From Watersipora subatra (Eukaryota > Bryozoa > Gymnolaemata > Cheilostomatida > Watersiporidae), in assembly GCF_963576615.1 (NCBI RefSeq), contig NC_088709.1:75312538-75376537 (forward strand): a DNA stretch of 64,000 nucleotides. The letters are read 5' to 3'. Shown piece after piece: positions 1-13,500 of the stretch. The position numbers and the translations under genes were made by a program. A model generated the notes under the pieces. It saw only the letters and a program-made list of their open reading frames with translations, made no database searches and was not told the DNA's origin. Within the stretch, counting starts at the first letter, position 1. Each line of letters begins with the position of its first letter.

Positions 1-503
1 TTCTCTTTCCAAAACGGCTCAAATGTGATGTAGTTGTGAGAGATGGTTTCTGTTTACACTTTCATGCAACCTTATTCGTCAAAATATTTTCACAAATATA
101 CTTCACGCATTCAATAAAACCATGTCTATTGTTCTTAAGCATCTGTTTTATCATCATCGTAATGCTGTCACTTTTAGCAGTGATATCCTACAACTTGCCG
201 TAAAAATTCGTTTAATTTTTTAGCCTTAGTTGTAAGGAATACATATCATTGTCTGATAATCATGACGAGCCTGTTGGTCACTTGTAATAATTGAAAAGTG
301 CTGCAGAAATTATTTGCGAAGAATTGGGTCACATGATCAGATTACGACTTGCCTATTAGACCAAACCGAAACAAAACTGTAAAGTAGCGAGCATCTATAT
401 TTGATACGGGGTCTTCGGTAAAACACGAAGTGTTTGTCATAAGCTAGTTCTACGATAAGTTTTATATTGAGCTTTTTATTGGCCTTTCAATTCACGCGAG
501 AAC

Positions 504-644
504 ATCACGTGACAAGACACTAACCAAATTTCATGGCTACGTCATTAAAATAAAGAGATTCCAATCTATGGCGGCTTTTCGTTTTTGAGCTTTTAAGAGC
601 TTGTAATCACATTTCCACATATTTGGCACCTACAACACAGCAGA
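504..644 (+). promoter_or_regulatory. Possible promoter and 5' untranslated exon
   Basis: An E-box in the context ATCACGTGAC (504-513), a CRE-like TACGTCA (538-544) and a CCAAT-like box (560-564) lie within 65 bases. They are followed by ATGGCGGC at 568, which opens only a six-codon reading frame (568-588), and by a donor-like AGA|GTAAGA at 644/645. This would fit the promoter and first non-coding exon of a plus-strand gene, conceivably the CARD-LRR gene whose start codon is at 7458. All the motifs are short and could occur by chance; no transcript evidence is available. Confidence 0.2.
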
Positions 645-1754
645 GTAAGACATGGTAAATCTTTTGATACCAAATAACTGTAATGTGAATTTTGTTGCAA
701 GTCAACCTTTAAAAGCTAGGCTAGCAATATCTGCATGCAAGGAGTTGTTAGATACTAGCGCGAATGTATGTTAACATTGCTTAGCTCAATAGGACAGTTT
801 CATACCTTTGGTTGGGAAGCGCACGTAGCATCAGCTCTCAATAAACTTGAACTAATAGCAATGTTAGAATTCTTTAGAACTTAGTCTAGTTTATTAGCTA
901 AGATTTTAAATTTTTGATGCATCTAAAGAGCATAGGTTATTAAAATAATCAACTTTCAACTGGCATGAAATCTTTTTATGAACTAGAATAGTTCTCACTC
1001 AGTTAATTAAGTATTTTATGTGTTGCAATGAGTTCTATATAAGTTTAGTTTTATTATAAATAAGCTTTTTATTTTCACTGATAGTTTCACCAGAGGTGAC
1101 ATAAATTCATTTTCAAAATATAAAGGAAAATACAAAATTTGGGGTTCATGAACATGAATGAAAAGTTTGTAGCTTAAAGATAGAGTGCAGAGTTGTGTGC
1201 CCTTGAATTTGATTGACATGCAGTTTTTTATTTCTGTTATTTCAATTTACTATAGCTACTGAGCATAAAGACAGATTCCCATATACACTATATTCACAAG
1301 TACTAAAAATTAGAACCTAAGCTTTGAGTACCACTGTGAGCTGTCGGCTGCGATCGGTAGAGTTGAACACAAATTTTGCAGGTGAGACAGACAAAATCTT
1401 CCCAAAATACATTGATCACATGAATGAGGCTGCCAGAATATCACCGCCGATTTGGGAACTAGTTTATCAGTGTCCATCTTCTTTTGCTAGCAGCCATGTT
1501 TCGAATGATCTTGACTTTCCCTAACAGCTTACCACAGGTGAACATACAAGCATATACCAAGCATATTATTTGGATGCACAAATTTACCACCAGGGTCACA
1601 CGGTTCATATGGTAACCATCCTTAAGTAGTAGACCCCTATTACTGTGGTGTTGTGTACAGAATTATGAGTTCCTGACTATATGAGTTCATATAGTGCTGT
1701 CAATTGCAAGCTTCTTGCAAATTTATTTTTTCAAATTTAAAGGAGCTAAGTAGA

Positions 1755-1905
1755 ACAATACAGTCAACCCCAAAATCTGCGGACTTAACTTCTTTTGACT
1801 TTCAGTTGGCCAGACCACGTCCGGGGTCTGCATGCTTGTTCGATGTGGTCGTGTCTGTCTGAAGAATGACAACTTTGGCAAGTAGGTGGCTTGTGCAACA
1901 GACGA
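1755..1905 (+). repeat. Dispersed repeat fragment, inverted relative to 6070-6205
   Basis: This stretch begins near TACAGTCAACCCC and contains GTCTGAAGAATGACAACTTT followed by AGGTGGCT. The same features appear on the opposite strand at 6070-6205, which ends in the equivalent of TACAGTCGGCC. The shared TACAGTC ends suggest remnants of a Tc1/mariner- or pogo-type non-autonomous element; that class assignment is inference. Confidence 0.45.
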
Positions 1906-2954
1906 CGCCTGCACGTGAGTTTTCCACCAGAGTGTTGTACAGTAATTTTTATTGGTGATTATTACCCGATATTAATATTAACCTGTACTGTACCCTAACA
2001 GGTATTACATGACATAGTATAGTTTACTCTCTCATGAATACTGTATATGCATATTGTACCATATTGTTGCCTTGGATTATGTGTGCGAGACAATATAGGC
2101 TGGTTAATGTACAGTTACTGTACTCCATCTTCAACATTACGACTTTTTAAAGGTCCGGACATGGTCTAATCTGTATCAGTCTGAACAAATGAGGGTTGTC
2201 TGTACCTGTCTGTATTTGTTATACTTCCACAAGTTTTTCAATTCCCTTTGTCTCCGCTGTCAGCATAAATATCTAATTATTTACAGCCGATAGCAGAAAA
2301 TAGGAATGTCCAAGAAAGTTGGAGGAAGGCTGAGCATCGATAGTGAAATCCACAGATCCTATCCTCGTGGAAGTAGAAATATTTTGGTTGTGATAATACA
2401 TCTAAAAATGTTAAACATTTGTTTATTTCTGGTTGTTTTGACAGGAATATTGTTCATGCATCCTTGTCAGTCCCATTCAATGAGATCATACATTCTGAAG
2501 TGCTCACAACTAGTCTAAAGGAGTGTCTAGTTTGTTTTGATTACAGATCATAACTGAACTCTTATCTCATGTGTGATACATGGACATCTAAAAAAACGTT
2601 TACACATCAGCAGACCCTGGCAGCTACGCCAGCAAAGAAAATATGTTTTCCAGTCTCCATTTGCAAGATGTTCCAGATAATCACTCATACATATTGTTTT
2701 TGTGGAGCAGATTGTTTGATTCTGAGAGAGCGTTTCCTTGTCTAACGCTTCCAGAGAGTTATAGTTGATATCAACCTAATTTCAGCATATCTACAAATTT
2801 TCATATTATGCCAAATTGCTAATTGTAAATATTTATGGAGCAAGCTGAGTAAGGCCCAAAATCCCTTCCTGTTGTTAATGGAGATTGCAGTGATAATGAT
2901 TCAGTCACCCCAGTACATCATTAGGAGTTGTTTACTCATGTACCTGCAAAGAAC

Positions 2955-3050
2955 GAGCAGCCGTAGCCTAGTGGTCTAGAACCACCTGCAAACAGCAGTT
3001 TCAGTTCAATTCTTAAAAAGACTACTGATGGTGACAGAAATAATATACAA
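2955..3050 (+). mobile_element. tRNA-derived SINE fragment
   Basis: An A-box-like TAGCCTAGTGG (2964-2974) and a B-box-like CAGTTCAATTC (about 3001-3012) have the spacing of an RNA polymerase III internal promoter. The stems needed for a working tRNA cannot be drawn, so this reads as the head of a decayed SINE rather than a tRNA gene. Confidence 0.4.
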
Positions 3051-6000
3051 CCTTACATTGCTTTCTGTAACTGGTCGTGTCTCCAGTCATTGAGGTTCTC
3101 TTGCTACTGGGTCCACACACCTCCAGCCAAGATCACAGAGTCGTTAGTGCACAAATGCTCTTAGAAACACTCACAGCCTCTGCAAAGCAGACATCATACT
3201 CTCTCCAACAACTGCAGACTAATGGTGTGCAGTCTGTAGTTCATACCTACAGACTCGTGTTGTACTTATCCTAGTCGTAGCAAAATAAAATGGTGGCTTT
3301 ACAAACAAGAAACAATTAGATTAGATGCTTGACTAATAGAGGATTTTCTAAGATTGCCAAATATATGTTTGCCGGTTTGGAACTATGCACTCTCTTTCCT
3401 GTCTCCAGCAGAGCAGAGTAGTCGAGGTAATGTGGGTGGATCCATTAATAATAGGGGTCGTGGGAAGCACCCTATTAGCCATAGTGTTGGTACTATTACT
3501 AGATTCTCCTACGCACCACCGGTCTTCAATCATCTCAAAGCATTATCCTGACTCATGCTCTTGACTCCTTAGTAGGCCTACTACAAACTCTGACGTCAAT
3601 ATCCTGAATTGTTCAAGTAAACATGAACCCTGACTTTACAGTTGCCTAACTGATGCCGATTGTCAACTAAGTCAGCCACTGCTTTGTGATTAAGACTTAA
3701 GACAATAGAAAAGCATTTCTCAAAACATCTATGTTGCTCAATACCTGCGTCACTCATCGGTGTCATGAGGACCACTAACAGCTTTGCGGTAAAGTGCCCT
3801 TGTAGACAGTTGTGACGACAGGCCTGTCATAGCCTTAGTCCTTGTGATAGTAGTCAGCAAAGTTACCGAGTCATTACTATGGCCTTTCACGCTGAAACAT
3901 AAACAGTTTAGCCAAACACAAAATGGTTAACCAGTCGTTACGGCTTATCAAAGGAATGAATTAGAGAGGTCAAAGGGTTAGTCGTTATTCATCTACGCGC
4001 TTGTTGCGGATCTCAAAATGCTTTTACCAAAGATGCCTTTCATTGGTTAAACTTATACGTGTCACATTTGTATGAAAAGTGATGCAGCGCTGAGATGAAA
4101 AGTTTTTTGCACTTAAGTTGGTAGTTTTGAGAAGGATTACTATTGACTTGAGGAGAACTGCTGATTGAGAAAGCAACCGAAATTCCACAAGCGACAGGTA
4201 GATATTTTGCTTTAATTCAATACAATGCAAATTAAACCGTCTTCTGGACCATCACCAAGCTCTCCAGGTCATGAAGATATCTGTTAACCATCTTAGTGAG
4301 ATTTACTACACTATATGTCATTGATTATTGATGATCTGTCAGCTTTCTTCGTACATGATGAACTGCACTTAGTATTTAGTCTAGCCTGGTAGTTGTGATT
4401 CCGTGATCTATGCAGAGGTGAGGCATCATCTCGTAGCTGATAAACATTTTCTGGCAGCAAATCGAGTAAGGTACAATTTCAGTTTGTTGGAGCTTTTTTT
4501 TAGTTTCATATGGGCATGAGCAGCACCAGCAGGGTACACAACCACATCTGCTGATCCAGAGTTGAAGATGCTCCTCTATGATTCGCTAGTTATAAGGGTA
4601 GCAGCAGCAGTCTACACATTTAACAAAGTTGGCCTCTGAACTGACAAGTTAATGTCAATCAAATATACTTTTTTTATGAAATGGTTTATAATCATGGGGC
4701 ATGAAATAGCGAAGGTCAATGGAAGGTCAATGACAACCATGAAATTGCATGATCATTAGCATCAACCGATGCATTATTACTATTGTGTTTCTTTCGCCTG
4801 GGAGTTTTGTAGAGTTTCGTTTAAGATAGCCTAGCATTCTCCAGCAACAAATCAAATTGACGTTATAATTATTGGTACGTACAGTGTTTTTGATACACTT
4901 TGTTAAGGCATTTAGGTCTATAGCGCTCTACTTTCTAGTAATACAAAGATTATTAACTCACCGTTGTGATGTTTGTATTACTAGACAATATTATTCCTGT
5001 TAAAAAATAAATAATATTAGTTGAATATTATTTCTTTTTTAACAGACTTGCTTAAATATTACAAAACATAGCAAATACTGAATCTTTCACTTTTGGCTCC
5101 TCTAGAAATAGAAAAACGGTCGGACTGTTTCCTTTTACTATATATGTGTATAGGAGACTGTTGACATACGTGTTCGTTGTTGTGTAGGCAACAGTGATCA
5201 TGCTCTGTCGGCAGCACCTTAACACACTGCTATGTAAATGGCACACATGGGGGGCGTTTGAGAGGTAAATTTAAAATGGGTTTCGACGAACTAAAATATA
5301 AAAGTTATTGCGGTTGAAATGTTTAAAATTATTATTTCTGTTTAAGTTTATTTCTTTACTTAGTTCAGTTTGCTACTAGCATCGCAATAAGAATGTTTGA
5401 ATTGTCAGCAGCCAAGTCAGTCAGGAAACTTAATATTTCGAACTCCATAGCTTGTCTATAGCTGCAGAACGTAAGTTTTTCAGCATTTTTCAATTGATGT
5501 AACAGTTAATTTTTCATCAGGTTTTTTCGTCATCAGTAGCAAAAATATTATCTTATTTTATTGTCAAAACAGTTTTAGCAAAGAAACGTATGTTTGTTAC
5601 GGAAGAAAATTAAGATTATTAATGTGCACTAACAATGGCGACTCTTGTAAATAAAGAAAACTATTTCTATAGCATGTTGAACTGCTAGTTTTTTACTTAA
5701 ACTTATAGCCTAGGCTAAAACTTGTCAATCATTCGTCAAGGTCATGTCAGGGTCACATACATTCAAAGTCAGCAATTCATTATTGCCATAGAATTTAACA
5801 AACCAGTAACTGATAGAAGCTGTAGTACTCGTAGGAAAGCTTGTGAACTCTACACTAAAAGCGAAATCTTTTGAAGCGTAGACAGGGGCTGGATGTGTAT
5901 AGAGTCAGCCCTCATTTGTTTGAACCAATACAAGCTGGGCCATGTCTGAACATCGACAAAATGTGGACTTTGTCAATTGATGATAGATGGATAAACAAAT

Positions 6001-6069
6001 GCAAAATAATAGCGTTAATTCTTCTAGAATCACTTGTAAACCCTGACAAGAGACCTGACTTGTAAACCC

Positions 6070-6205
6070 TGACAAGAGAGCCACCTCTCAGTCAAAGTTG
6101 TCATTCTTCAGACAATCACGGCCGCATCAGACAATCATCCAGACACCGAACACCGTTCGAGCAGTTGAAGGTCTGAAGAAGCGGAGGCCGACTGTACATC
6201 CAGTC
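6070..6205 (-). repeat. Dispersed repeat fragment, inverted copy of 1755-1905
   Basis: Read on the minus strand, this stretch shares GTCTGAAGAATGACAACTTT and the following AGGTGGCT with 1755-1905, and a TACAGTC-type end. The two copies are diverged and lie in opposite orientation about 4.3 kb apart. Confidence 0.45.
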
Positions 6206-7457
6206 TGTAGGTTGATATACTCTGTAACATTACAAAGCTTGTATTTTACCTGTTGAAAACTTATGAGACTATTTGTTCAGACACTGTTCATTTATCTGCA
6301 AACCGATTAACCTCTCCAAATATTTGCTCTTTTAATATCTGATAAAATATGTGTTGAGTTTATAGACCAACAATAGTCATCTGTTGAGCTATTGGACCCC
6401 TATGTACACAATAGAGTGATTACAGGCTACTCTATGCCACATCAATCCCACTCTCTGTCTCAGCTGACTTGTATGTAGACAGATAGCAACAGGACAGACC
6501 AGTCATGACACAGTGCATTTTGTTACCATAGCATTATTCAAAGCATTATGTATTAATTTATGTTGTGTATAAATTGTGTACATTTGTGTCTTTACTTTAA
6601 GTAGTCGTAGCCTCAGGGCTTCTCACTGTGGTCATATATCGATGATGAGATGAATAGTCTAACCACTCCCCAACCTCAGATTTGCAGCTAAATGTTCAGT
6701 ACCAATATTAATTAATTTCTTCCAGTGCGATGTCGAACTAGGCAGGGAACATTCTTCATACCTCTACTGCTCTTTTCATTGGTCAGTTTCACTATTTATT
6801 ACTACCGCTTGTATACATGTTATTTGCAGACGTAAGACCAGTTAGTCGAGTGAAAATATAGCGGAGAGTGACAATCAACAGAGATTAAGGTGGGTCAGCA
6901 TATATTTCATGCTCTAGGAACTATCAGCTACATTTAGTATTTGCGAACACAAAGATGTAAAATCGTGAGGGATCTACTGGTCTAAGGCTATAGTTATTGC
7001 TCTTCACCCTCTAACAATGTATGGGGAGTGGGAATTGTTGGATGCCTTTTGTTTGATTATGTTTTATAATTCAGGCCCGACAGGCGTATTGTTCCTTATA
7101 GACTCTGAATGAGAGTCAATCTCAGCAGACGCATAACAATGGCCTCTCTTTATATTCACTCTCAGTCGTATCCTTTGTCTCCTTGCCTTTTAGGTCTACA
7201 CCCATCTGCCTCACTTGCTTCATAAAATATCTTTGCGTCAGAGATTACACGAATCGACTATTGAGAAAGAGGTTGTTGTGGGATCTTGCGAAAAGAACTT
7301 TGGTTTTGTCTAACAAAGCTGAAGGCATCAGCTTATCTGCTACCCTCTTTGGACAGCAGCCTGTGGATATCTGGCCTGTCTGATGGTTGTAACAGCGTGG
7401 AGTTTGACAAGTTGACAAGCTCATGCGAGTACATCATTATTCATTGATCACTTCAAC

Positions 7458-7536
7458 ATGGGTAACTCCCTGAACTGCGCCAGTGGTAATGCTCACAAAC
7501 CAAGGGATCACAGTAAAGGAATGATAGATCAGAAAG
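7458..7536 (+). CDS. CARD-LRR gene, exon 1 (acylated N-terminus)
   Basis: The exon encodes 26 codons plus one base and ends at a near-perfect donor, AAAG|GTATGT. Gly2 followed by N-S-L-N fits the myristoyl-transferase consensus, and Cys7 is a candidate palmitoylation site. Its phase-1 end matches the two-base start of the exon at 16225, giving Glu27 across the junction. The 8.7-kb gap makes this join less certain than the later ones, and an intervening exon cannot be excluded. Confidence 0.65.
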
Positions 7537-10500
7537 GTATGTGATCATGCTTCAGCTAGTCACTGTATCCCTGGCTTACTACCCGTGTATTTGCATTGCT
7601 TGAAACAGGACTGTTGTTGTTCCAACCATTTTTGTTTGTCGAAGGCATTATACCAGATTCTAGCATCCTCAACTCGAAGGAAGTGTTTGCTGATGCTATA
7701 GAGTCTGACAACGCCCGGGGCATATCTAGGGTAATTTTAGACTCGTACATGTTTGCGATAGCTCTATGTGGCTCTCGCATCAAAATTATATTCTCACAAA
7801 CTACAGCAGCTGACAAATAAACACTTCTTCCTTTTCCACAAGCATTGAATGTCTCTTAAGGATTGGCATCAGGCATCAGTCAGCGGTGCAGTATAATGAA
7901 CAGCACTGCATCCTGTGCCAACTTGTACTCATTATCTACATAACCATTACTCTTGTAACGTTTGATGACAAAGCAAGACCCGCTGTTGTAAAGTCCCATC
8001 TGCAGAACTGATATCAACCAGCTGCTGTCTTTGAAAACTAACGCTGCCGGGTTGATAATCCTACAACAAGTCTGCGTATCAATAGCCTCTAATTTCTGAC
8101 AAACTTAGAGCAAATGCCCTCTCTTTGTTCTATCCTATTGAGAAAATAAAAGCTTTTGTGTTTCTATATCATGCGGCTTCAGTAGGTTACGTGTAAGTGA
8201 AGTCAGCGTAGTCAGCACTTTTACATACCAACCAATCGTAAAGACAGTCTTGCCCAACTGCAAGTCTTGGAGAAGTACTGTAGCTTATAAGATTGTATGG
8301 CCTCCTCACCTAACTTTTTGTCTGTAGTTTGAGAGTTCACATATGGGTATCTTCGGATTTTTTATGTGTACAAAATATGTACAAAACACCTGTTATTGAA
8401 TGTTATCCTCTACATCCTTTTTTCAGCAGAATGACCGACACAGTAATTACTTTATCGATGATCCGCCACCGAATCGAATAAAACATTTTAGTATACAATT
8501 GGCCATCATAGCCTTCGTGAAGATTACATTATAAATATTTTATGTCACAAACTTGTTGCATGTCATGTCATGTTGCATCTAACAGAATGCACTTATTCAC
8601 TGTCAATCAAGGTAGAAACTGCTGAAATTATTTTACAATTGTGAGGGATGCAAGATTGAAATCTGAAATTTTGAGTGCCTCACACGTACCCCCTAGGTGT
8701 ATCCCCCTACGCAAAGGGAGTCTAAAAGTACCCTAGTTGTAGTTGACACTCAAGTTCAAGGAATAGTAGCAGCGAAAGTCTTTGGACTGTCAGTCAAGAA
8801 TCTGACGGACTTTGTTAAGTATCGAAGCCATAACTCAACCTTTGATATGCATAGATAGCATCAAAACCCTTGTTTGTAGCCTGTTACTCGCGGTATGATG
8901 GCCAATTTGTTAGTCTTCTCCTAGATTGTTTTGTGGTGAAAGTTAATTAACTCGGTAATTGAGTTCTGATAGTATAATAGTTCATACCAATCAATTGAAT
9001 TAAGCCTGCATTTGGAACATTACAAGTTTCTGTGCACCTCTCTGTCTTTATAGCTATGAGTCAGATTACTAGCGTGAACTCATTGGGCAAGTTATTTGTT
9101 AAGTACAAATTACATGGTGCATTCTGGGAACACTAGTGCTATGCAATAAGACTATAGTAACACCTCTTTTTTCATAGTGAGCGGACCAGCAACCTCGTGA
9201 CAAGTAAAACCCTGCAAAATAGAAATTATTTTTTAAAGTGTATGTATGAGCCAAATTTACCAAAACATCAGAATACCTAAACTGCTTTCTCAACATTGTA
9301 TTTATTTTCTAAATAATAAACAAGTAAATTGAAGTTGTCCTGATTGACGTTCAGTTTATATTTCAATTTCAGCTCCAGTATTTTGAGCCAAAGAATGCAC
9401 TTACATATGTAGTTCCGATTTCATCTGGTCTGAATATTCGTTCTTGTGGTTAACTGAGTTCGTTGTGAGAAAGAAATAATATATTTTTAATTGAATTTTA
9501 TGTATATTTATGTATTTTAATTTTTTAATGTTTGTTAATTAATTTTATTTTATTTTCTTTAATGAACTTTTTTACTACAAAGTACTAAAACTGTAAAAGG
9601 TGAGTCACGAAGTAAAGAGGAATTATTGTATCCTGTTGGTGCATGAGCTTTCTGTTGATTTGAAAATCACCACTATTTAAAGAGATATTGCCAATTGTAT
9701 AAATGATATAATTGTATAATGGCAATTTATCTCACATCTGATGAATTTTAGAGTGACTGATACTGGAAGTAAAACACACGGACCTTCCAGTCTTATAATA
9801 AGCTTATATGACCTTCCATGCACACAGGCATTTAGGCAAATAAATGTTTCTAATTACCAAAAACACAATAACATTTTTAATTAAAATATACACAAATATT
9901 AACAAAAGTTTACAAGTATTTTTAACATAATAATATTATTGCGATATATCGAGAATTGTCTATTTGTCATGTCAAATCATCTGATCATTTTCTGAGAATG
10001 GTGAAGCTCTAGTTACATGTTCTGGGAACACTAGAGCTGGGCAAGAAGACTGCACAGCAAATGGGCTCTGATAAAATAAAAGTATTTAGAACTCATTTTG
10101 CCCAAAGTTGCTGTTATTCGTGGAGCTTGGATCGCGTGACACATTCACATATCATAATTTAATCAGGTATCAGCCCATCAGACTATCCGAGCTAGTTGAG
10201 GGTATTAGGTTACCGTTGTCTTGGCCGCTAAGGTAAACACCAGATTTCTCTAAATTAATTCGAAGTCATCTGCTGACACAAAAGGCGACACTAATTACTA
10301 GGTATCACGCCATCATTATGCAAATTAATAGCCATACCAACATATATGCCATACTTTTAGCCTTGATTCAGCTATCAAAGGAAATTTTGTCATAATGACA
10401 ATTTGAATGATAGACATAGGCCTGTTGAGAACATTTGAGCAGATATAACTCTATTATGTTTTGACCATAGCAGTGTTGAACTCCCATGGCAGGAAGCAGC

Positions 10501-13500
10501 TGTGATCGTGAGAAGTCATTTAAAACAATGAATCTATCTAACAGTCGCTGCTGTCAACCCGCTGACAGGGCTCTACATGTCATGTCAGCTTATCTGAGTG
10601 CCTATTTAAATTGCTTAGATTTCTAGTTGAGCACTGCTGAGATTCTCTCTGTGACAGCAGTGAAGCTTGTGGAATATACGCTGCCTCTTTGATCACAAAA
10701 CTGCCCAAACCATGCTTACAATATTAGCGCAAACTGTCATCACATAGAGGCAGTTCCTCGCATGTGATAGATGGCCAAGCATCAGGAATCACTCTATCGA
10801 CATATGTCAGTGGTAAACAGACAAGACTTTGGTGATCGTCTATAATAACAATATTCACACTATCACAAACCCACTTGGGGTTTCATCAATGAATAGTCCG
10901 AGGTATAGCATTCTCATTATACAATGTGGCCGCTGAACTGATGAAATACTAGTCTCGCAGCAACTGTCATAAAAGAAAATATAGATAGAGCAATCCGCAG
11001 CGGCCGGATCATCATCACCAGAGTGACGAACATTGCACAGGCAGTCGTGGGTGCTCGCCAGACCACCGGGAAAGTTTTCGATGGCTGCAATATGCCCCAA
11101 CGTATCCGCGTTGCCTCGACGATGTCATCGATTTATGGTGCGTATAGCTGACGAACAATCACCGAGAGCACAACTCCAACATATGGCGATATAGTGTATA
11201 CCAGCCTTCCACTTATACCAGCCTTCCACTCTCACCACTTATAAGCAGTTCTTGGCATATAATAGATGGCTAAGCCTCAGGAATTGGCTGGCATAGCCTA
11301 ATACCAGTCACTCCAGACAGAGTGTAGCGTATGAAAATACAGTGTTCATGATTGGGCTAATAATCTCACCAGTAGCTCTCTACTGAGTTCAGAGAATCAA
11401 GCAGAGCTTATCTTGCACGTTGTAACCTATTGTTGAGGTCAGCACATTATTTTTGTAGATTTGCATAATACATCTTTTCAATCCAGAGAGCTTGCAAGCC
11501 AAATCATTTGGTTTTTGTCAGCGTGCTTCAGCCACAGGGCTTGGCAGCATAACTACGCTAATTAGTTTTAATTGAAGTAAATATTGAATAATCATATTGA
11601 TTAGAAATCGCCTCTTGGAAAGCAACCTGAATGCTGTCGCTGTATTGGCAAGGGTATAATTTCTCTCGGTATAGCCAGGAGTTAAGGAGTGGCAATGTGT
11701 GCTGATGTCTCACCCTGACATGCTGCTAAAGGCATCATTATGACTTCAAAGAGTATACAGGCTGAGCAAGCATGTTGATATTTTTTATTACGGATTCCCA
11801 TGAAAACACCATATAGTAGCTCCTATGTTGATCATATAGTGGCCCACCAAAGTGTCGAAGGCTATTTTCTACCATCTATAAAATTATCGCATTAGCATGA
11901 TTGTTATTTTTAGTGTGTTTTTAAAATGCACAAAGCTCACTCACCATGAAAAGAATCAACCAATCAGATAAGAGCGTGTGCATTTTGGTACTAATGCGAG
12001 CATTGTGGTAAAATATCAGTTTGTGTAGCATCCACTCCATTTAGATTTGAGAATATAGAGGTCAACAAAAGGGCCGATATCTTCACATTTTAAACTGGCC
12101 ATCAGCCATCAGCGTTATTGCCCATTGAATATTGATTCCTTTTTCCTTTGTTTGATTCTCTTACGTTTTGACTTTTGTTAAAGCCAAGTTAGCGCTCCCA
12201 CTCACCTCCACAGGTGTAGACATGTGTTGAGCAAATGGGCCTCCACTCAATAGCTTCATTAGCAGACGTGCGCTTTTTCTACTGACACCTCGTAGAAATT
12301 GTTTGCACGCTTTTGTTCGCAAACAATAGTAAATTTTAACTTCGGCACAAAAGATTGCGTCGGTCTAGATGGATTTGTCAGGCTCTAACATAGCTCAACT
12401 GATTGTTAGTTATCATCATGCTGAACCTGGTCTTTCTGAACCGTCTCTAAGGAGCAAGTTCTTGTAGGTAGATGACTAGTATAGCAAGAAGTTGCTACTA
12501 TTTAGCAGTAAAAATGCATTTTTTGACAAAAGTTCATTATAAGCTCGGTTCTCAACCGTATTTTATTTCAAAAGTCTCTTCTGTTTAAATCCTAAAACAT
12601 TTGTTTGTTAATATTCACGTATATCGTTTTAATTTGATCCAACATATTTTGAGGTTGTTCGAGATCCAATTTTGTTCGCCATTCAGGGAGGAAAAAGACT
12701 AAAATCTTTTGTCGGAACTAGTTTGTTTTTATATCTAAAACATTTCATAACCAAGGTTAGATTGTCTATTAGCTCTGAATGCAGAAATATATGACTTTTC
12801 CGCCAGTGCTGACAACTGATGCCAGTAATCTATCTAATGGCTGCTGAAACCAATAACCTCATTGGATAAGTCTCCAAGAGCCGACTTTTATTTTAAATAT
12901 TTCACTGAGAACAAACTGGCTACACTAGCTCACGTTTGGTCCTCGCTGTGTAGTGGTCTCAAATCATCGTAACATGTCCTGCAATCAATACAGCTGCCAA
13001 TGAAGTCTAGGAAAATTTAGCCAAAGTTCTACATCTCTGTCGAGCCAAACAGAAATCCTATTATCCTTTTAGAAAGGCAGGAGAAAAAGGATTACGTAAG
13101 GCTAGCTTCTATCATAGCAACGGTTCACTATCAATGACCGGCCTCTTTCTAAAATTAGAAAAGCCAATCGCTATTCGCAGTACAGAGACCTTTTCAATTA
13201 GCAGCGTCTGTCATTTCACTATAGAAACACATCTTTCTAAACCATCACCACTCTATTCGGTGTGTTAGCAATTAAACAGCAATCAAAATAGCGAACATTC
13301 TCTCCTAAAAATCTGATGCAGTCGAGGACTAAGTAAAAACTGTCTATTTCTACTGTGACAGAACTAACTAATAAATGTCAGGTTTCCTAGAATTAAAGTG
13401 AGGGGAGGCGGTGGGCGTCTCAACCGGCTTCTCATCAGCGACAAGTCAGCTGGTACAAGTGACCCTACAAGCTGACAGTAGCTGGTAATAAGTACATTTG

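Larger units (their letters stand above)
645..7457. other. Upstream region without a recognisable gene
   Basis: No reading frame here combines length, splice sites and a recognisable protein. The short open frames (all under 75 codons) look like chance. The stretch holds an inverted pair of related repeat fragments (about 1755-1905 and 6070-6205) and a tRNA-derived SINE fragment (about 2955-3050). A pyrimidine-rich acceptor-like site ending CTTTTAG at about 7193 could begin the exon that carries the start codon at 7458. Confidence 0.4.

Noticed and set aside
10855-11100. 81-codon minus-strand frame
   Set aside because: It lies inside dispersed repeat copy A and is not conserved in copies B and C.
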